A stretch of DNA of 64,000 nt from Sycobia sp. Sy_11 (taxonomy: Eukaryota > Arthropoda > Insecta > Hymenoptera > Epichrysomallidae), in contig JACCIC010000125.1 of assembly GCA_018907035.1 (NCBI GenBank), positions 1,054,001 through 1,118,000 of the forward strand, written 5' to 3'. The notes under the pieces are model-generated. The model did not search any database, was not told the origin of the DNA, and saw only the letters and a program-made list of their open reading frames with translations. Position numbers and translations under genes: made by a program. Shown one piece after another: positions 59,475-64,000 of this stretch (position 1 is its first letter; every line of letters begins with the position of its first letter).

Positions 59475-62310
59475 AGATATAAATCAAACTCTCCTTCGTG
59501 GTACTATCGGTCCACATGATTTAGTTATTTACTGCCGAAAATGTCGCAAATCCAGTGCATATCACCGGATCGATAAAATAAAGAACTAGAAATATAATGA
59601 AAACGGAGTAAAAAATTTCACTGTATAATAACTGTAAAATATTATAAAAAGTTTTTTACATAAAACTTTTTTTGAATTGTAATGTAACGCAATAGCTTTC
59701 TATTAAACATAATTAGAAGTAATATAATGGTTTAATATTGACAAAATAAAAATTTGAAAATTTCGTCAAGCAATATTAAAGAATATATATCACAATCATT
59801 CGAAGGCTACAGTAACCATACTTGCCTTCGAAGCCTTCATTGCATGTCTGGTGACTGGATACTTCCGCAAGTGTCAAAAAATTACCTTGGTTAGTATATA
59901 AGCTCGTTTAAAACTTCGTACATATATAACATTGTAAACGAATGTGTAAACAATTGTCGATGCGTTTGATATGTCTTACATATTGTGATGAAGCAAAAAT
60001 TTAAATAGATTATTTAAATATTTTTAAAATTTACTTCGCGCACTTTGTTAGGTCTCGAGGTAAGTTCCGGCGATATGTTAGAGAAAATATTACATAAAAA
60101 GATTATCACACAAATAGAACCAAAGAGAGATATGCACACACGGCAGCGGGAATGTACGGGCAGAAAATACACAGACAAAAGCATACAGCGGTCGATTCGT
60201 TTTCCTCTCTGTTATTCTATAAACTCTAAAAAAATCTTATTTCACCCTCCGGGGGGGGGGGGTTAAATTAAATACGAGAAACCTCACATTCGCACTCATT
60301 CACGCATACAATCTCGAAAGGCTAGTGATTGCTTCGGGGGGCCCATCGGTGGAAGGCGTTGGCGGGTGCAGCGTCCAAACATGGAGTCGTCGCCTTCCTC
60401 CTCTTTGCTCTTCCTTCCATTCCTTTCTTTTTCTTCGTCCGACTCCCAGTTCGCTCTCTCTATATCTCTCGTTCTCTTCTTCTATCACTCTCAACAATAC
60501 AAATTTAATTAAATAAAATTATTTTCATTTTTATCATTCAATTTTGCATGAGCGCTACTCGCATACTTACTAGATCATTTGTTCTTAAAATACAAATATA
60601 ACAACCTTATTACAATAACAATGTACAAAAGTACTATAGATATTTTATTTTCATTTATCTCGTTAAAATATATAATACAGTGTACAATTACTTTTTACAG
60701 TAGAATATACTAATATAGTAGACTATTATAGTAGAATATTAGTGAAAATTATGTATTATAATTATAAAATAATTAGACAAACCCGATAAAATGTTACTTT
60801 ATGACGGTTAACTTTATTTTTGATAGCGATTTGTTAATAATTTTTCCTTATAAGAATAATGCAGTAGTTAAATTAACTTTTAATTAATTCACAAATAAGT
60901 GATTAATAGAAGTTTTCAGCAACAATAAAATTTTTTATCGTTACAATCTATACATAAATTCTACATATAATTTATAACTAAAGTTATGTGTAAGAATTCG
61001 AATTATTTTAGTCAGCTGATCGGCAGACGTCGGGCAAGCGAAACGAGCACAGGCAGAGATAATAAGGGAGATAATAATAATAACCCTTATTATCTCTGGC
61101 ACAGGCATGAGTGGTCAGATAAGGAGACGAGTAACAGACCAAGCACAAGGCACAAGGCGCAGTGGCGCGCGCGCGAATGCTTTAATATTACATGATTGGC
61201 AGATGACGCGAGCATCACGTTCGCTTGGACAAGTTGGCAAGGGCGTCTTATGACTCATCACAATATGTATAAGTTATAGCAGAGATAATAAGGAGAGATT
61301 ACCGATGCCATATACGATTTACGAGCACCGGGAACGTGCGCCCTCAATAGGCCCAACTGCTGCACTAACGTGCCAACGCAACGTTACATTTGCGTCAGCA
61401 TAAATTACTCTGTACATTTGCCTACACACGAGCTGCAACGTAGGGAATAAATATATATAGATGTAGTTTACGATTCTGTTCAATGCGACATTGTTTTTCT
61501 CGTTTGAATCATACAGAGGCTAAGCCAAAGCATATCTAATATGCGCACGAGTATAAGAAAGCAATTCAGACCCAAACTACAATGCCAGCTTCATTATGCA
61601 AACGAATTTTTCATTCTGCAAAAAATCAAGACTTTCTTTCCTTCCATTGTAGAAATTTCAAATTGAGTCTTATGAGTTTCTACTAAAATGGATATTCCAT
61701 AATTAGTTTAAAAAATTTATTTTTAATCTTTTATGCTTATATAATATTGTAGGAACAGAAAGAGAAAATTTATTAATTGTTTTAAATTTAACTTTTTAAT
61801 TTTTAACAAAAATTTCATTTTTTAATTTTTAACAGTTATACGTTTTCTAAATTATAACTGCAAGATATAAGATTTACATTGTATAACGTTTTGTAATAGG
61901 ATAGAATTTAAAGTTTGATATTGTCTGATACTGCATATTAAATATAATTCGTAAATCACATACATTATTCCTAGTTTCCTTCACATTCAAACAGCATACT
62001 TTTCATTAATATTTATTATAATCTATTCTGTATTATTACTTATTAACATTTTAAATAATTAGTGTAATTTCGATTTAACATAAAGATTGGTCTAAAGTAG
62101 AGTCATTTTCTGTATAAACTAATAACGAAATGATTTTGTTCGTTTATTTATAATATTACAGTGATTGTGAACATAACCTCTCTTATGATAAAATTATCTA
62201 TTGAACAAATTGTTAAAAATTGTTATGAATATATAATATATGAATATATTTTTTATTTAAGCAATTTGAATCTCATATTTTGTTATACAGTCATACGTAA
62301 AATACAATAC
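59475..62310. other. AT-rich stretch with a few structured patches
   Basis: No gene recognised. A 12-G run is at 60251-60262. A pyrimidine-rich GC-richer patch is at 60320-60490. A perfect 14-bp hairpin is at 61055-61097 with CpG-rich sequence around 61120-61400. Confidence 0.35.
61055..61097. repeat. 14-bp perfect inverted repeat (hairpin)
   Basis: AGAGATAATAAGGG at 61055-61068 and CCCTTATTATCTCT at 61084-61097, spacer of 15 bases rich in AAT. AGAGATAATAAGG recurs directly at 61281. ACAGGCA flanks the structure on both sides. Confidence 0.85.
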
Positions 62311-62316
62311 AATATT

Positions 62317-62762
62317 TTAATTAAAATATTTACACAAGCTGCAACTTTTGAAAAATGTTACAATACAGCAGAGTGCTGTGATGTTCAGTTCGTAAAGTAG
62401 AGCATCAATACATAGTGGGAGTTGTAATTTACATTTCATGAGATCCTCTATTAGCTGAGCGTGATGTGTCTCATATAGTCTGCATTGCCAAATAACATGA
62501 TTAAGATTTTGGTCATATTTTGTGCACTGACATTTGGGGTCATTAATTATAGACATTCGGATGCTGCTAAGTTATAGTGATCAGATCGACAACGATTAAC
62601 TGTATCTATTATTTGACGGGAGAGATTTTTGTTATAAAACCATGGCTGTTTTCCATTTGAGTAGAAATACGTGAAATACTTTTTGCCTTTTATTTTCCCT
62701 GCATCGACAATAATTTTTTTTTGTATTTTCTTTTGTGACGTCCAACAGCGTTGGTGCCACAC
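62317..62762 (-). pseudogene. non-LTR retrotransposon C-terminal fragment
   Basis: Two overlapping minus-strand pieces. The first, 62547-62762, reads WTSQKKIQKK...YFTYFYSNGKQPWFYNK, then LSRQIIDTVNRCRSDHYNLA. After a frameshift near 62550 the second reads INDPKCQCTKYDQNLNHVIW, QCRLYETHHAQLIEDL. The RSDHYNLA followed by C-x-C...H....C pattern is the zinc-type C-terminus of several insect non-LTR retrotransposon ORF2 proteins. It is a different lineage from the R1 element at 38.5 kb. RT and endonuclease parts are absent; the element is truncated at its 5' side near 62762. Confidence 0.62.
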
Positions 62763-63140
62763 GGACGTAACGATGGCGATTTAATGCCGTTGCCTTCCGC
62801 TATTTGCCCCCTTGTTTTTTGGCCACGCTTTAGCGCTGAAGCCAGGGATACGCGGGGCGGATCGCGAGATTAATCGTCGCGGCGCGTTCGCGTGGTTTCG
62901 TCGTTCGCGAGGGCCACACTCGAGGCAGCTCCAACGCGACCGGTTGAATATTAGAGCGGCGACGTATCTAATATTCTCTAGGAGGTAGTAGGGGCGCGAG
63001 CTTCCTCGGCCTCCAATCTACCTCGCTAGCTATCCGCGCTAAACTTTAGCGGAGACTGCGAGGTCCACCGGCAATTTCCTTGCCTGCAAAGACTAGCGTC
63101 CCCCGACCTAAAGCTGAGCGCGTGCTTCGCGGATTTAAAA
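62763..63140. other. GC- and CpG-rich block
   Basis: Sharply GC-richer than all neighbouring sequence, with many CpG. No open frame with a motif. Could be an LTR, a retroelement leader or a regulatory island. It adjoins the truncation point of the non-LTR fragment. Confidence 0.35.
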
Positions 63141-63390
63141 GAAAAACGACGAGATTTAGGGTTAACTAAATTTTTCCTTTTATTATAACCGATAGATTTC
63201 GTACAAAATTCTGTTAAAGCTATGCGCGGATCGAACACGGCAATTCAGTTATTTTTTACTTTTAATTTCAGTTATTTTTTATTTTTTACTCCACGTAAAA
63301 TTCGGTTGTGGTGGGGAGATGGAGGGGGGCTTTTCGTAAAGACAAAGCAGCCTCCGTTCATCTCTTACAAATTTCTTAAATCTATCTTAC

Positions 63391-63392
<2 letters not shown>

Positions 63393-63435
<43 letters not shown>

Positions 63436-63476
63436 CAAAATATAACTGAAAAGTATAATTAAAAAGATTATTTATG

Positions 63477-63530
<54 letters not shown>
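63393..63530. repeat. two (TA)n microsatellites
   Basis: TA tracts at 63393-63432 and about 63479-63530 separated by 46 bases of AT-rich sequence. Confidence 0.95.
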
Positions 63531-63534
<4 letters not shown>

Positions 63535-63535
<1 letters not shown>

Positions 63536-64000
63536 GTTATTAAATAATGATAATCAATATTAAACATTATAGATAATATTTGCTATTTAGCAATTATAAA
63601 CATATAAGATAATTCGATGAAGATATTCTTCAACGTAGTAGTATAATTTAGTTAATAGTACTAGTTCTAGATTACAAACACATATCTTGCAATATCATAA
63701 TAGAAAAACAATAGTCATTATAGTAATTAATTATAACATATACTATTAATATAATAAAATAATTAGAATCTTAAATAATCGGTAGTAATTATAGATCGTA
63801 AGTAAGAATAATAATAACAATAATTGTAATTATAATAATTGACTATAAACATATACTATTTAATATAGTAAAACATTTCGTATCTTAAATACTCTGAAAA
63901 AATTATAAATACGTAAGTAATAATAATGATAATAATAGTAATAATAACTATAATAATAATTGATTATAAACATATACTCTTGAGTATATAGTAGAACAGC
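63535..64000. other. very AT-rich tail with AAT-type runs
   Basis: Imperfect AAT/ATT runs; two similar stretches (ACATATACTATTAATATA near 63736 and ACATATACTATTTAATATAG near 63850) suggest a local duplication of about 115 bases. No gene. Confidence 0.4.

Noticed and set aside
60045..60516. Short frames around the 12-G run
   Set aside because: No motif; the pyrimidine-rich patch gives Ser/Leu/Pro runs only.
61021..61200. GCGCGCGCG tract as a promoter island
   Set aside because: Only a short alternating tract without any linked open frame.

Overview
This is an AT-rich, repeat-dense stretch of eukaryotic, almost certainly insect, DNA. I found no intact host gene. The insect assignment rests on the transposon content: at least fifteen mariner (DD34D) copies from several lineages, a Tc1-type copy, a BEL/Pao retrotransposon, a Ty3/gypsy integrase end, an R1-clade non-LTR retrotransposon, a second non-LTR 3' end, Penelope-like sequences and two Polinton/Maverick-type DNA polymerase B remnants, all among long (TA)n and (GA)n microsatellites. 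A hymenopteran such as an ant would fit this mix, but that is inference.

Layout. 1-5.5 kb: a mariner remnant, a Ty3/gypsy pol end (minus), then a decayed Polinton-type PolB (minus) split by a second mariner. 5.5-9.2 kb: a G-tract cluster, a 36-bp tandem repeat, a mariner remnant, a 60-bp satellite and a GC-richer stretch with a recurring short motif. 9.2-13.2 kb: mariner scraps, a Penelope-type terminal repeat with a hammerhead-like fold, and an unassigned coding-like frame. 13.3-18.7 kb: a broken BEL/Pao element. 19.8-22.2 kb: an old mariner remnant, then a mariner with an uninterrupted 347-residue transposase. 23-25.5 kb: two related LTR-like blocks. 26.5-34.5 kb: four mariners with recognisable TA-flanked ends, a truncated fifth, and an LTR-like GC-rich block. 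34.7-38.3 kb: the 60-bp satellite again, Penelope-type repeats, a mariner fragment, a Tc1 copy and a Penelope-type GIY-YIG end. 38.3-43.2 kb: an R1-clade retrotransposon inserted into the Penelope element. 43.2-52.3 kb: mostly unassigned AT-rich DNA with one mariner, a Tc1 scrap and two coding-like minus-strand patches. 52.3-59.5 kb: mariner fragments, the second PolB remnant (plus), the third copy of the 347-residue mariner family and a third satellite site. 59.5-64 kb: AT-rich DNA, a perfect hairpin, a non-LTR C-terminal fragment and a GC-rich block.

The parts do not form a pathway. They record repeated insertion and decay: a mariner inside PolB, the R1 element inside Penelope, and one mariner family recent enough to have an open copy here. 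The best candidates for a second look are the Penelope terminal repeat with its hammerhead-like fold (two well-formed copies whose stems vary together), the dispersed 60-bp satellite with one inverted unit, and the single long frame that fuses the gag and reverse transcriptase parts of the R1 element through an internal deletion. Boundaries of decayed copies are approximate. All family assignments are from recognised motifs, not database searches.
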